Below, one piece after another: positions 25,987 to 35,188 of a stretch of DNA of 42,228 nt (its first letter is position 1; every line of letters starts with the position of its first letter). The notes under the pieces are model-generated. The model ran no database searches, was not told the DNA's origin, and was given only the letters and a program-made list of their open reading frames with translations. Where the stretch lies: NCBI GenBank assembly GCA_011065125.1, contig JAAKFI010000010.1, positions 1 through 42,228 on the forward strand, given 5' to 3'. Origin of the DNA: Candidatus Anoxychlamydiales bacterium. GTDB taxonomy: Bacteria; Chlamydiota; Chlamydiia; Chlamydiales; SM23-39. The position numbers were made by a program, and so were the translations under genes.

Positions 25987-27052
25987 CTATTTTAATAAAT
26001 TATTTGAAATATCCACATTTGGCGAGTCTTATTCTAAGTACATAGGAGTTTTAATAGATGGGTGTCCTTCTAATGTTAAAATTACAAAAAAAGAAATTGA
26101 AGATGAACTTAAAAAAAGATGGCCTAATAATAATTTTTCAACTTCTAGAAAAGAAAGTGATAAAATAGAAATAGTATCTGGAATTTATGATGATACTACT
26201 ACAGGATCTCCTATTGTAATACTTATTAAAAATGAAGATATTAATTTATCTGATCAAAAAAAAAACAAAACCCTTTTAAAACCATCCCATGCAAATTACA
26301 CATATTTTAAAAAATATAAAAATTTTGATTATAGAGCCAGTTCTAGAGCTTCAGGTAGATTAACAGCGCCATTAGTTATAGCATCTGCTATTTCTAAAAA
26401 AATACTAAAAAAATACAAAATTGAAATTTTTACATATATCAAATCAATTGGAACTATAAAGGCTAATATTAAAAATAGTGATTTAAAAAATATACATAAA
26501 AGTAAGATTTTATGTCCTGATGCAAAAAAAGAAAAAGAGATGATAGATCTACTTGAAAAAATCAAAAAGAAGAAAGATAGCATAGGTGGATCTATAGAAT
26601 TTATTATAAAAAACCTTCCAGTTGGATTGGGCGAGCCATTATATGATAAGTTTCAAGCAAGGCTCTCTTCATTAATTTTTAGTATTCCTGCAATCAAAGC
26701 TTTTGAAATTGGAGATGGCATCGATGCTAGCACAAAAACTGCTTCATCTAGAAATGATATTTTTATAAAAAATAATAATATTATAACTACTAAAACCAAT
26801 AATGAAGGGGGAGTTTTAGCAGGACTTACAAATGGAAATGATGTAATAGCAAGAGCGTATGTCAAACCAACTCCTACGATTGGAATTAATCAAGAAACTC
26901 TTGATATAGATGGAAATGAAAAAAAATATATAATTGATAATTACTTAAGAAATGATACATGTATTGCTATTAGAGCAGTTATTGTAATAGAAGCTATGAT
27001 TGCTAATATGTTAGTTGATTTTTTAATGTTAAACAAAGCAGCTATGATATGA
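25976..27052 (+). CDS. aroC: Chorismate synthase AroC with divergent active site
   Basis: 358 residues, full length. Uses reduced FMN to convert EPSP to chorismate. Seen: FGESYSKYIGVLIDGCP, TTGSPIVILIKNEDI, PSHANYTYFKKY (His105), ASSRASGRLTAPLV, LGEPLYDKFQARL, GFEIGDGID-type block, NNEGGVLAGLTNG and RNDTCIAIRAV. The family normally has GESHG, GGGRSSARET, SNHAGG and RHDPC at these places; here the invariant His of GESHG is Tyr19, and the GGGR, RET and RHD motifs are altered. The reading frame is intact, so it is either a working divergent enzyme or one losing function. ATG lies within the aroK end. Confidence 0.9.
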   Translation: MGSNYFNKLFEISTFGESYSKYIGVLIDGCPSNVKITKKEIEDELKKRWPNNNFSTSRKESDKIEIVSGIYDDTTTGSPIVILIKNEDINLSDQKKNKTLLKPSHANYTYFKKYKNFDYRASSRASGRLTAPLVIASAISKKILKKYKIEIFTYIKSIGTIKANIKNSDLKNIHKSKILCPDAKKEKEMIDLLEKIKKKKDSIGGSIEFIIKNLPVGLGEPLYDKFQARLSSLIFSIPAIKAFEIGDGIDASTKTASSRNDIFIKNNNIITTKTNNEGGVLAGLTNGNDVIARAYVKPTPTIGINQETLDIDGNEKKYIIDNYLRNDTCIAIRAVIVIEAMIANMLVDFLMLNKAAMI

Positions 27053-28116
27053 TTCAAATTGATGTAAATTTATTTAAAAATTCATATCCAATATATATTC
27101 AAAAAAATATTTTCTTAGATAAATTTTTAATAGACTATATAAAATCGAAAGCAAAGAAAATTGCTATTATTTCAACTAATAATTTGAAAAAAGAAGTAGT
27201 TGATTTTTCAAATAGATTAAAAAAAAATAATATTGAAAACTTCTTTTTTTTATTTAAAGATACAGAAAAAAATAAAAATAGAAAAACAAAAGAAAAACTA
27301 GAAAATAAACTAATTGAAAATCACTTCACTAAAGATACTTTAATAATAGCAATAGGTGGGGGAGTCGTGTTAGATATGGCTGGATTTATAGCAGCTACAT
27401 ATTTAAGAGGCATTAAATCTATTTATATTCCAACAACTATCTTATCAATGACAGATGCTTCAATTGGAGGAAAAACAGGCGTTAATACCAAATATGCAAA
27501 AAATCAAATAGGATCTATTTACAATCCAATTGCAATATTTAATGATATAAATTTTTTAGAAACTCTAAATAAAACAGATGTTAAATATGGAATTTCAGAG
27601 ACTATAAAACACTCTTTGATATTATCTAGAGATTTTTTTTATGAACTTAAAAGTTCAAAACTATCAATGGAAGATATCATACAAAAATCAATAATTTTAA
27701 AAAAAGAACTAATAGAAAAAGATCTTTTTGAAGAAAATATAAGAAAAAAATTAAATTTTGGTCATACATTTGCTCATGCAATAGAGACTATCTCTAATTA
27801 TAAAACAACCCACGGAAAAGCAGTTTTAATTGGAATGGCTATAGAGTCTTATCTTTCTTATATTTTAAATCATCTATCTTTTGAAGATTTAAAAGAAATA
27901 ATATCTTACTTAAAAATTAATAAATTTTTAGATGAAGATATATCATATAACTTTGAAAAACTTTACAAAGGCATCTCAAAAGATAAAAAAAATAAATTCA
28001 ATTCAATTAGATTTGTTTTATTAAAGGAAATAGGAAATGCAATTTTCGATATAGAGGTTGATAAAGAAACGATCGAAAAGGCTTTTGTTTGGGCTAGGAA
28101 TGGATTTGTTTTATGA
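27049..28116 (+). CDS. aroB: 3-dehydroquinate synthase AroB
   Basis: 355 residues. Second step of the pathway, NAD- and zinc-dependent. Seen: AIGGGVVLDMAGFIAATYLRG, PTTILSMTDASIGGKTGVN and KNQIGSIYNP for nucleotide and substrate binding; ISETIKHSLI with the zinc glutamate; LNFGHTFAHAIE and HGKAVLIGMAIE with the zinc histidines. All key residues look intact, in contrast to aroC. Starts in an ATGA overlap with aroC and ends in another with aroDE. Confidence 0.95.
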   Translation: MIQIDVNLFKNSYPIYIQKNIFLDKFLIDYIKSKAKKIAIISTNNLKKEVVDFSNRLKKNNIENFFFLFKDTEKNKNRKTKEKLENKLIENHFTKDTLIIAIGGGVVLDMAGFIAATYLRGIKSIYIPTTILSMTDASIGGKTGVNTKYAKNQIGSIYNPIAIFNDINFLETLNKTDVKYGISETIKHSLILSRDFFYELKSSKLSMEDIIQKSIILKKELIEKDLFEENIRKKLNFGHTFAHAIETISNYKTTHGKAVLIGMAIESYLSYILNHLSFEDLKEIISYLKINKFLDEDISYNFEKLYKGISKDKKNKFNSIRFVLLKEIGNAIFDIEVDKETIEKAFVWARNGFVL

Positions 28117-29468
28117 CAACCTCTGTTGTGTCAGGTTCTGATGAAAAGTCAATTATTGCTCAAATAAACAACTCTTATAAAGCTGATGCAATTGAAGTTA
28201 GATTTGATCTAATTGATAAATTTGAAATTGATGAGATTAAAAGTTTTTTAGATCTTTTTGATAAAAAAGTAATTTTTACTTTTAAAAAAAATAATTTCTA
28301 TTTTGATAAGTTATTTGATTTTTTAAAACTAAATCCTACTTTCATAGATCTTGAATATGATACAGATAAAAAAATAATAGATAAAATAAATCAAAATTAT
28401 CCAAATATTAAAATAATACTGTCTTATCATAATTTCAAAAAAACTCCTAATTTAGATCTTATCTTATCTAAAATACAAAAGAAGAGGGCTTCTTTTTATA
28501 AAATTGCATGCAAAGCAAATAACATAAACGATGCATTTAAAATGTTATTTTTTTTAAAGAAAAACAATAAAGATAACAATATAATTGGAATTTCAATATC
28601 AAAAGAGTATTCATTTCAAAGGTTAATCTCTAAAATATTTAATAGCCCTATTACTTATTGTTACATTGAAAAACAAACAGCCTTAGGGCAGTTTTTATTA
28701 GATGATTTTTTAGGTATATATGATTTTAAAAAAGTAAATCAAAATACTAAAATATTTGCTTTATTAGCAAACCCCATAAATAAAAGCATCTCTCATATCT
28801 ATCATAATAAAAGATTTCAAAAAGAAAATAAAAACGCTATATATGTAAAAATCTTTCTTAAAGAAAATGAACTTCAATATTTTTTTGAAAACATTAAAAA
28901 CTTTCCATTTAAAGGACTTTCTATAAGTATGCCATTTAAAGAAGAGGCTTTAAAATTTATAGATGAAGATCTATCAAAAGTAAATTCAATAAATACTATT
29001 GATATCAAAGATAATAAATTAATTGGTTATAATACTGATGCTATAGCATGTATATCTCTAATAGAAAAAAGGATTGATTTAGAAAAAAAGACAGTAGTTA
29101 TTTTAGGATCAGGGGGCACTGCTAAGGCTATAGCTAATTTTATTAAAACAAAAAAAGTAAATCTTATAATCTTAAATAGAACAAAATCAAAAGCTAAAGA
29201 AATAGCGAATTCATTAAATTGTAAATATGGATCTTTAGAAGATATAAAATTCTATCAAGATTATGATATAATAATAAATGCAACTTCTTGTTCTATGAAA
29301 AATATCATGCCAATCAATAAAAAATATTTAATATCTAATAAAATAGCTTTCGATGTGGTTTATAATCCTAAAGATACAATCTTTTTACAAGAAGCAAAAA
29401 AAAATACAATGAAAATAATTAATGGACTTGAATTTTTTAAAAAACAGGCAAGTTTACAGTTTAATTAA
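28113..29468 (+). CDS. aroDE: Fused type I 3-dehydroquinase - shikimate dehydrogenase AroDE
   Basis: 451 residues. AroD part, about 1-205: DAIEVRFDLI, SYHNF with the catalytic His, YKIACKA with the Schiff-base Lys, and QTALGQF near the end. AroE part, about 215-451: ANPINKSISHIYHN (shikimate serines), LSISMPFKEEA with the catalytic Lys in place of the common NVTxPHK, NSINTI, GYNTDA with the catalytic Asp, NADP loop LGSGGTAKAIA and final GLEFFKKQASLQF. The fusion is known in chlamydiae and plants. Last gene of the aro operon, coupled to aroB by ATGA. Confidence 0.93.
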   Translation: MTTSVVSGSDEKSIIAQINNSYKADAIEVRFDLIDKFEIDEIKSFLDLFDKKVIFTFKKNNFYFDKLFDFLKLNPTFIDLEYDTDKKIIDKINQNYPNIKIILSYHNFKKTPNLDLILSKIQKKRASFYKIACKANNINDAFKMLFFLKKNNKDNNIIGISISKEYSFQRLISKIFNSPITYCYIEKQTALGQFLLDDFLGIYDFKKVNQNTKIFALLANPINKSISHIYHNKRFQKENKNAIYVKIFLKENELQYFFENIKNFPFKGLSISMPFKEEALKFIDEDLSKVNSINTIDIKDNKLIGYNTDAIACISLIEKRIDLEKKTVVILGSGGTAKAIANFIKTKKVNLIILNRTKSKAKEIANSLNCKYGSLEDIKFYQDYDIIINATSCSMKNIMPINKKYLISNKIAFDVVYNPKDTIFLQEAKKNTMKIINGLEFFKKQASLQFN

Positions 29469-29517
29469 ATTATATAAGAAAACCACAATAAATTATTTTA
29501 ATGTTTATTCAATTTCG

Positions 29518-29550
29518 TTTTTAATTTATATTATCCCAAGTTTTAATAAA
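29518..29550 (+). promoter_or_regulatory. Two-part motif upstream of the F-box gene, shared with rsbV
   Basis: TTTTTAATTTATATTATC (29518-29535) and GTTTTAATAAA (29540-29550) repeat the blocks seen at 9136-9172, again ending about 15 bases before the start codon. The spacing between blocks differs by four bases. Possible promoter or regulator site; not established. Confidence 0.35.
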
Positions 29551-29565
29551 ACAAGGATAATTTAA

Positions 29566-31014
29566 ATGGCCTCCCCAATAAAAAGAAGAGCAAGTATTGA
29601 ACCTGTAGAAATACATAAAAAAGATCCAAGTGTTGAAAACCCTTTTGTTAAAAAAAAAATCAGAAGGGTTTTAGACAAACATTTAGAAATTGCAACAACT
29701 GAAAGTGAAGAGTCTTCAGAAGGTGAATTGCTTAAAAGAAGAGCTGATGTCTTACATTTGGATATTCATAAAGCCGATGCTTTAGATGATAAAAAATTAA
29801 CTTTAGTAGATTTGCCAATTGAAGTAATAGCTGAAATATTAACTTATTTACCTCATCCTAAGTATACAGTAGGAAATAAAAAATTAATAACAGTGTATTC
29901 AGAACATATTGCTAAAAAAGTTTTAAAAAAAGCATTTGATTTAGCAAGTAAGGAAATTAAAGATGAAAAAGTAAAAGAAAAAATTGCAAATGAAATTGGT
30001 ATTGAATTTGATCCGAAAATGGAATTTATCACTTTAATGGAAAAGGTGTTTGTATTTCAAAAAACTGAATATATTAAACTTGGACTTAGCGTTGAGGAAT
30101 TTAATTTAGAAAATGCCTATTTACTAGAAAAATTTGTGGAAAGAAGATCTAGAATTTTAAAAATAAAGGAATATCAGTTAGAAATAGTTTTAAATTTATT
30201 GCCAGGTGGAAAAGAGTATATTCAAAGCATAGAAAAACAAAAAATCATTACTGATATGAGAACAAAAAATTCTATGATGAAAATGTTTTTAGAAAAAAAT
30301 CAAAATTTAATAGATGGAGTAACAGAAATTGATTTTTCTAGATCAAATTTAACTTGCTTTCCAGAAGAGATTAAAAAATTTAGAAATTTAGAAAAATTAA
30401 TTTTAAATAATAATTTAATAAAAAATGTTCCATCTTGGATTAAAGACTTAAAAAACTTAAAAGTTTTATATTTAAATAATAATTTAATAAAAAATCTGCC
30501 TGAAGAAATAGGAGATTTAAAAAAACTTGAAGAATTTTCAATTAGAAAAAATCATTTAAAAAAACTACCTCAATCATTTACAGAATTAAATAATTTATTT
30601 TTATTAGATCTTTATTTTAATGGATTGAAACATTTTCCAGATCAGATTAAAAATTTATCTAAACTACAAAGTTTAAATATTTCTGGAAATGAAATAGAAG
30701 AAATACCTGATCAGATTGTAACAAAAGATCTATTTGAATTAAACATTAGTAAAAATAAATTAAAAACAATCCCTGCATTTGTATTATTACAAAAAGGATT
30801 GCAATTTTTTGAAGCTCAAAGTAATGAAATAGAAATATTACCTAAAGAGTTGGATGAATTAGATGAGTTGATGATATTTAAGATATCAAACAATCCTATA
30901 AAAACAGATCAGTTGTATGGTTATAAAAAAATGGCTATCCAGGCTGGGCTAGATCCTATATTAGGCAGAAGGGTGCTTAGAAGAGGTTATGCAATTTATG
31001 ATTTTAGAATTTAA
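29566..31014 (+). CDS. F-box and leucine-rich-repeat protein, probable host-directed effector
   Basis: 482 residues, no signal peptide. Seen: basic N-terminus (SPIKRRAS, KKKIRRVL) that could be a nuclear signal; an F-box at about 79-125 opening LVDLPIEVIAEILTYLP; a helical linker to about 255; then eight to nine leucine-rich repeats of 23 residues, about 262-455 (for example LKVLYLNNNLIKNLPEEIGD). In eukaryotes the F-box binds Skp1 and the repeats bind a target for SCF ubiquitin ligase. Bacteria have no SCF, so action in a host cell is the natural inference, probably after type III secretion. AAGGA precedes the start by about 9 bases. Confidence 0.88.
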   Translation: MASPIKRRASIEPVEIHKKDPSVENPFVKKKIRRVLDKHLEIATTESEESSEGELLKRRADVLHLDIHKADALDDKKLTLVDLPIEVIAEILTYLPHPKYTVGNKKLITVYSEHIAKKVLKKAFDLASKEIKDEKVKEKIANEIGIEFDPKMEFITLMEKVFVFQKTEYIKLGLSVEEFNLENAYLLEKFVERRSRILKIKEYQLEIVLNLLPGGKEYIQSIEKQKIITDMRTKNSMMKMFLEKNQNLIDGVTEIDFSRSNLTCFPEEIKKFRNLEKLILNNNLIKNVPSWIKDLKNLKVLYLNNNLIKNLPEEIGDLKKLEEFSIRKNHLKKLPQSFTELNNLFLLDLYFNGLKHFPDQIKNLSKLQSLNISGNEIEEIPDQIVTKDLFELNISKNKLKTIPAFVLLQKGLQFFEAQSNEIEILPKELDELDELMIFKISNNPIKTDQLYGYKKMAIQAGLDPILGRRVLRRGYAIYDFRI

Positions 31015-31016
31015 AT

Positions 31017-33242
31017 TTAAGTAAAAATAGGATCTATATCTATTAACATAGATGTTTTTTTTAAAATTTTAAAAGATTTTTTAATTTCATTTATTGTATT
31101 AATTAAAAGATTTAAATTTTTAAATCTTATAATTATTTGATAGCTATATAGATCTTTTACTTTAGTTTTATATGTTGGCATTGATGGATGAATTATAAAA
31201 TCTTTGCTTAAATTTTCAATCAATTTTTTTCTGAATTCTTCAGATTTTATTTTTGCCGAATTTTCATCTAAACTAGAAAAAACGATTTTAGCCATTTGTG
31301 TAAATGGGGGGTAATCAAATAATTTTCTTTGCTCTACTTCTTTTTTATAAAAAGCTACATAATCTTGTTTTAAAGATAATTGAATAGTTGGGTTAAAAGG
31401 CATATTCGTTTGGATAATTACCTCTCCTAAAAGATCTTCTCTACCGGATCTTCCAGATACTTGTGTTAAAAGAGAAAAAACATATTCTGAAGATCTAAAA
31501 TCAGCAATATTTAGAGCAGAGTCTGTATTTAATACACCAACTAAAGTAACGGCTGGAAAATGATGACCTTTTACAATCATTTGAGTTCCAATTAATACAT
31601 CAGCTTTTGAAGATCTAAATTTTTTTAATATATCTTCAAAACTACTTTTGCTACTTGTTGTATCTCTATCTAATCTTAAAACTTTCATAAATGGGAAAAT
31701 GTATTTTAAATAAGATTCAACATGTTCAGTTCCAAAACCTTTAAATTTAATATAATCTTTTCCTTTACAATTAGGGCAGATTTTTGGTTTTTTTATATGT
31801 GCATTACATAGATGACAAGAAAGCTGATCAGATGTTTTATGGTATGTTAATGAAACATCGCAATGTTTACATCTAAAAACAAAAGCGCAAGATGTACAAT
31901 ACAAGTTTGTATGAAAGCCCCTTCTATTTAAAAATAAAAGTGTTTGCTCTCCTTTTTCATATCTTTTTTTTATGGCGTCTAATAATGTTTGAGAAAAATA
32001 AATATAAGATGTTTTTTTTATTATTTCATTTTTCATATCTACTGTATTTATTTTAGGAAGTTTAGCAACTCCAATTCGACTATCTAAATGACTTAAGATA
32101 TATTTATTATTTAAAGCATTATAATAGCTTTCAATAGAAGGAGTAGCAGAGCCTAAGATAACGGTTGCATTTTCAATTTGCGCTCTTTTTATAGCAATAT
32201 GTTTTGCATTATAGGTAGGCATTTCATCTATTTGTTTATAAGATGTATCGTGCTCCTCATCTACAATAATTAATCCTAAATTTTTCAAAGGTGCAAAAAC
32301 AGCAGACCTAGCTCCGATGACAATGTTTATTTTGCCCTCTTGCATTTCTAGAAAGGCTTTACTTTTTTCACCCATACTTTTTTTATGATGGATGATTGCT
32401 ATTTTTTCAGTGAATCTTTCTTTAAATCTTAAAATTGTCTGCTCTGTTAATGCAACTTCTGGCACTAGCATAATTATAGATTTTTTTAATATTAGTGCTT
32501 TTTTTATAGCTTGAAGATATATTTCAGTTTTTCCGCTACCAGTAATTCCAAAAATTAAATGAGTTTGAAATATATTTTTTTCAAGAGAATTATTAATTTT
32601 ATCAAAAGCTTCTTTTTGATTTTCAGTTAATTTTTTTTCTTTTGTATAAAAAAAACTTTGGTTAAATAAAAAGTTATCATGATCTAAATCTAATTTTTTA
32701 GATTTTAAAATATTTTTTTTGATTAAAGTATCAACAGGGCTTTTGGATGTGTTTGTAATTTTTAATAAATCAGATAAAAAAATTCCTTTTTTTATCTTTA
32801 AAAATTCACTTAATACTTTTACTTGTGTAGGGGATTTTTTTATTGAAGATGAAATGATTTTTAAAAGTTCATTTTTGCTTTTATTTGAAGATATAAAAAG
32901 TTTAGTTTTGATATCTATTTCTTTTCTAATGCTTGTTGGAATTATTAATTTTAATATTTTAGATAAACTACATATATAATATTTACTCATCCAAATAGAG
33001 AGTTTTAAAAGCTCTTTAGAAATGGGTTCTTTAATTACTAAGCGTTTTATGAAAAAAGTTTTGTTAATGCTAGTTTTATTTTTTAATTCATAAATATATG
33101 CTTTTTTAAAAATACCTCTAATAGGCACTTCAACTAAATTACCTACATATAATTTATTAATTAAAGTATCGGGTATTTTATAATCTAAGGGTTTATCAAT
33201 GTTAGTTTCTAAAATAACTGAAGCGTATTTATTATCATTCAT
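31017..33242 (-). CDS. priA: Primosomal replication restart helicase PriA
   Basis: 741 residues. Seen: N-terminal DNA-binding region (LVEVPIRGIFKKAYI), helicase Walker A GITGSGKTE at about 232, ARSAVFAPL, DEEH at 328-331, GSATPS, then eight cysteines in four CxxC pairs (Cys449/452, 458/461, 476/479, 489/492) forming the two zinc sites, followed by FGTEHVE, RDTTSSKSS, GTQMIVKGHHFP and SGRSGRED. The full set identifies PriA. Its start overlaps the stop of the upstream 297-residue gene by 8 bases. Converges with the F-box gene with only two bases between stop codons. Confidence 0.96.
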   Translation of the reverse strand: MNDNKYASVILETNIDKPLDYKIPDTLINKLYVGNLVEVPIRGIFKKAYIYELKNKTSINKTFFIKRLVIKEPISKELLKLSIWMSKYYICSLSKILKLIIPTSIRKEIDIKTKLFISSNKSKNELLKIISSSIKKSPTQVKVLSEFLKIKKGIFLSDLLKITNTSKSPVDTLIKKNILKSKKLDLDHDNFLFNQSFFYTKEKKLTENQKEAFDKINNSLEKNIFQTHLIFGITGSGKTEIYLQAIKKALILKKSIIMLVPEVALTEQTILRFKERFTEKIAIIHHKKSMGEKSKAFLEMQEGKINIVIGARSAVFAPLKNLGLIIVDEEHDTSYKQIDEMPTYNAKHIAIKRAQIENATVILGSATPSIESYYNALNNKYILSHLDSRIGVAKLPKINTVDMKNEIIKKTSYIYFSQTLLDAIKKRYEKGEQTLLFLNRRGFHTNLYCTSCAFVFRCKHCDVSLTYHKTSDQLSCHLCNAHIKKPKICPNCKGKDYIKFKGFGTEHVESYLKYIFPFMKVLRLDRDTTSSKSSFEDILKKFRSSKADVLIGTQMIVKGHHFPAVTLVGVLNTDSALNIADFRSSEYVFSLLTQVSGRSGREDLLGEVIIQTNMPFNPTIQLSLKQDYVAFYKKEVEQRKLFDYPPFTQMAKIVFSSLDENSAKIKSEEFRKKLIENLSKDFIIHPSMPTYKTKVKDLYSYQIIIRFKNLNLLINTINEIKKSFKILKKTSMLIDIDPIFT

Positions 33243-34128
33243 TTATGTTTTTTAGTTTTTGATTTAGCATTTTAAATAAAGATGCTTTAAGCATAGGCTC
33301 TTTTAAATATAAAATAATATCTGGAAGAAGAATGAGAGGTATTTCATTTAAAAACTTTTCTTTTTTAGAAGAATTTTCTAAAAAATATTTTTTTAAATTT
33401 TTCATTTCAAAAATAGTATAATCGGTTGTAATGATATATTTAATTAAGCTTTTATCTAAAATACTATGCCAACTATCTTTTTTTTCAAGCTCATAGGCGA
33501 GAATTATTTTACACTCAGCAAAATAGTTAGTAATTGCTATAGATAATTTTTGCAGAAACTTAAAGGATTTCTCATCTTCGGTATACGCTAGTATTAAAAT
33601 AGGGCTTATTTGATCTTTATATTTATGTTTATTTAAAATTTCTTTTGCAAATTTATCATTTAATGGTTTTTCAAATTCTAAATTAGATATTTTTTTAATA
33701 ATAGATTTTATTTCATTAAAATTAGCATTTGGAATTTCTATTTTTTCATTTGCTGAAAATTCACTTTGGACTGGTTTATCAATTTTGATAGGTTCTTTTG
33801 TGTCTTTAGTTTCAATAGAAGTATCTTTTTCTATTTTTTCATTAAAGATATTTTTTTCTTTTGAGGGTGAATTTTCAATTTTATTTGGAATGGTAGCTGT
33901 TGTTTCTTTTCGGAAATTATCTTTTCCTATATTTGATTTAGATATTTTATTTTCAAATGAAAAACTGGGTTTATCAGGAGTTGAAAAATGAGTTTTTTTA
34001 GTTAGTTGATTTTCAATATCCTTTTTAAAAAAATGATAAGAATCATCTGATAAGACAAGGCGTTTATTTTCTAAACCATTTAGAAAATCTATAGTATCTT
34101 TTGAGAGTTTTTTTATATTGTCTTGCAT
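33235..34128 (-). CDS. Unknown protein translationally coupled to priA
   Basis: 297 residues, cytoplasmic by lack of signals. Seen: a short helical N-terminus (IKKLSKDTIDFLNGLENKRL), a long low-complexity Lys/Glu/Ser/Thr/Pro region at about 45-130, and a folded-looking C-terminal part of 150 residues with alternating strands and helices (ISPILILAYTEDEKSFKFLQ, CKIILAYELEKKDSW, IKYIITTDYTIFEMKNL, IPLILLPDIILYL). No known motif was recognised. The overlap with priA argues for joint expression; an uncharacterised gene sits beside priA in Chlamydia too (from memory). A replication-restart or DNA polymerase clamp-loader accessory is possible but unsupported. Confidence 0.8.
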   Translation of the reverse strand: MQDNIKKLSKDTIDFLNGLENKRLVLSDDSYHFFKKDIENQLTKKTHFSTPDKPSFSFENKISKSNIGKDNFRKETTATIPNKIENSPSKEKNIFNEKIEKDTSIETKDTKEPIKIDKPVQSEFSANEKIEIPNANFNEIKSIIKKISNLEFEKPLNDKFAKEILNKHKYKDQISPILILAYTEDEKSFKFLQKLSIAITNYFAECKIILAYELEKKDSWHSILDKSLIKYIITTDYTIFEMKNLKKYFLENSSKKEKFLNEIPLILLPDIILYLKEPMLKASLFKMLNQKLKNINE

Positions 34129-34206
34129 GTTCTTAACTTACTTTTTTACTATTATTATAAAATTTTAATAAAAAATAAATCTCAAAGAAAATTTTTATGA
34201 TTTTTT

Positions 34207-35118
34207 TTAACTAATAGAGAGAAGAGTTTCAATAAAAGCTGTAGGATCAAAAATTTCAATATCATCTGCTTTTTCGCCAATACCTACAAATTTAATTGGA
34301 ATTTTTAATTCTTTTTGGATAGATATTACAATGCCGCCTTTTGCTGTCCCATCTAATTTAGTTAAAAAAATTGAAGTAATAGGTGCATAGGAATTAAAAA
34401 TTTTAGCTTGATCTAATGCATTTTGGCCTGTTGTTGCATCAAGCACTAAAATAGTTTCATGTGGAGCATCACTTATTACTTTTTTAGATACTCTCGATAT
34501 TTTATTAAGTTCTTGCATAAGATCTATTTTGGTATGCAATCTACCTGCTGTATCTATAATCACAATATCTATATCTTTTTTAGTAGCGGATGTTATTGCA
34601 TCAAAAACACAAGCTGCTGGATCAGAGCCTTGAGTAGATTTTACAATGTCTATGTTTAATTTTTTAGCCCAAATATCTATTTGATCTACTGCTGCTGCTC
34701 TATAAGTATCTGCTGCTGCTATTAAAACTTTTTTGTTTTGACTTTTATAGTAATTTGCAAGTTTGGCTATACTCGTTGTTTTTCCAGCTCCATTTACCCC
34801 AACTACCATAATCACATGGGGTTTTTTTATTGTTTTCTCATCTTCTTTTACAATTTCATTAAGCAAATCTTTTTTTATAATTTCTATTATATCTTCAAAT
34901 TTAAAATTAGGATTTTTCTTTATAATTTCTTTTATTTTTTCACTAAGTTCAATGGACAGTTTAGCACCAAGATCTGATTCATAAAAAAGTTTTTCTAATT
35001 CAAAAAAAAGATCTTCATCGATTTTTTTTGAAAAAAGATTTTTTAGCTTGTTGCCAATAGATATTTTTTTTAGTTTTTCTGATATTTTTTTAAATTTCGA
35101 TTTGAAAAAATTAAACAT
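34207..35118 (-). CDS. ftsY: Signal recognition particle receptor FtsY
   Basis: 303 residues. SRP-type GTPase that docks ribosome-SRP complexes at the membrane. Seen: basic N-terminal helix, N domain to about 95, then G domain: G1 GVNGAGKTTS (107-116), DTYRAAAVDQ, DTAGRLHTK, TKLDGTAKGG and FVGIGEKADDIEIFDP. The long acidic A domain found in E. coli FtsY is absent, as in many bacteria. FtsY rather than Ffh because there is no methionine-rich M domain. The 78-base gap to the next minus-strand gene shows no clear terminator. Confidence 0.95.
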   Translation of the reverse strand: MFNFFKSKFKKISEKLKKISIGNKLKNLFSKKIDEDLFFELEKLFYESDLGAKLSIELSEKIKEIIKKNPNFKFEDIIEIIKKDLLNEIVKEDEKTIKKPHVIMVVGVNGAGKTTSIAKLANYYKSQNKKVLIAAADTYRAAAVDQIDIWAKKLNIDIVKSTQGSDPAACVFDAITSATKKDIDIVIIDTAGRLHTKIDLMQELNKISRVSKKVISDAPHETILVLDATTGQNALDQAKIFNSYAPITSIFLTKLDGTAKGGIVISIQKELKIPIKFVGIGEKADDIEIFDPTAFIETLLSIS

Positions 35119-35188
35119 AATAAAAAAAAGTGTTGATAGAAATAATATTCTAGCAGATAAGTAAATTAAATAAAAGAAATGGGGTTAT

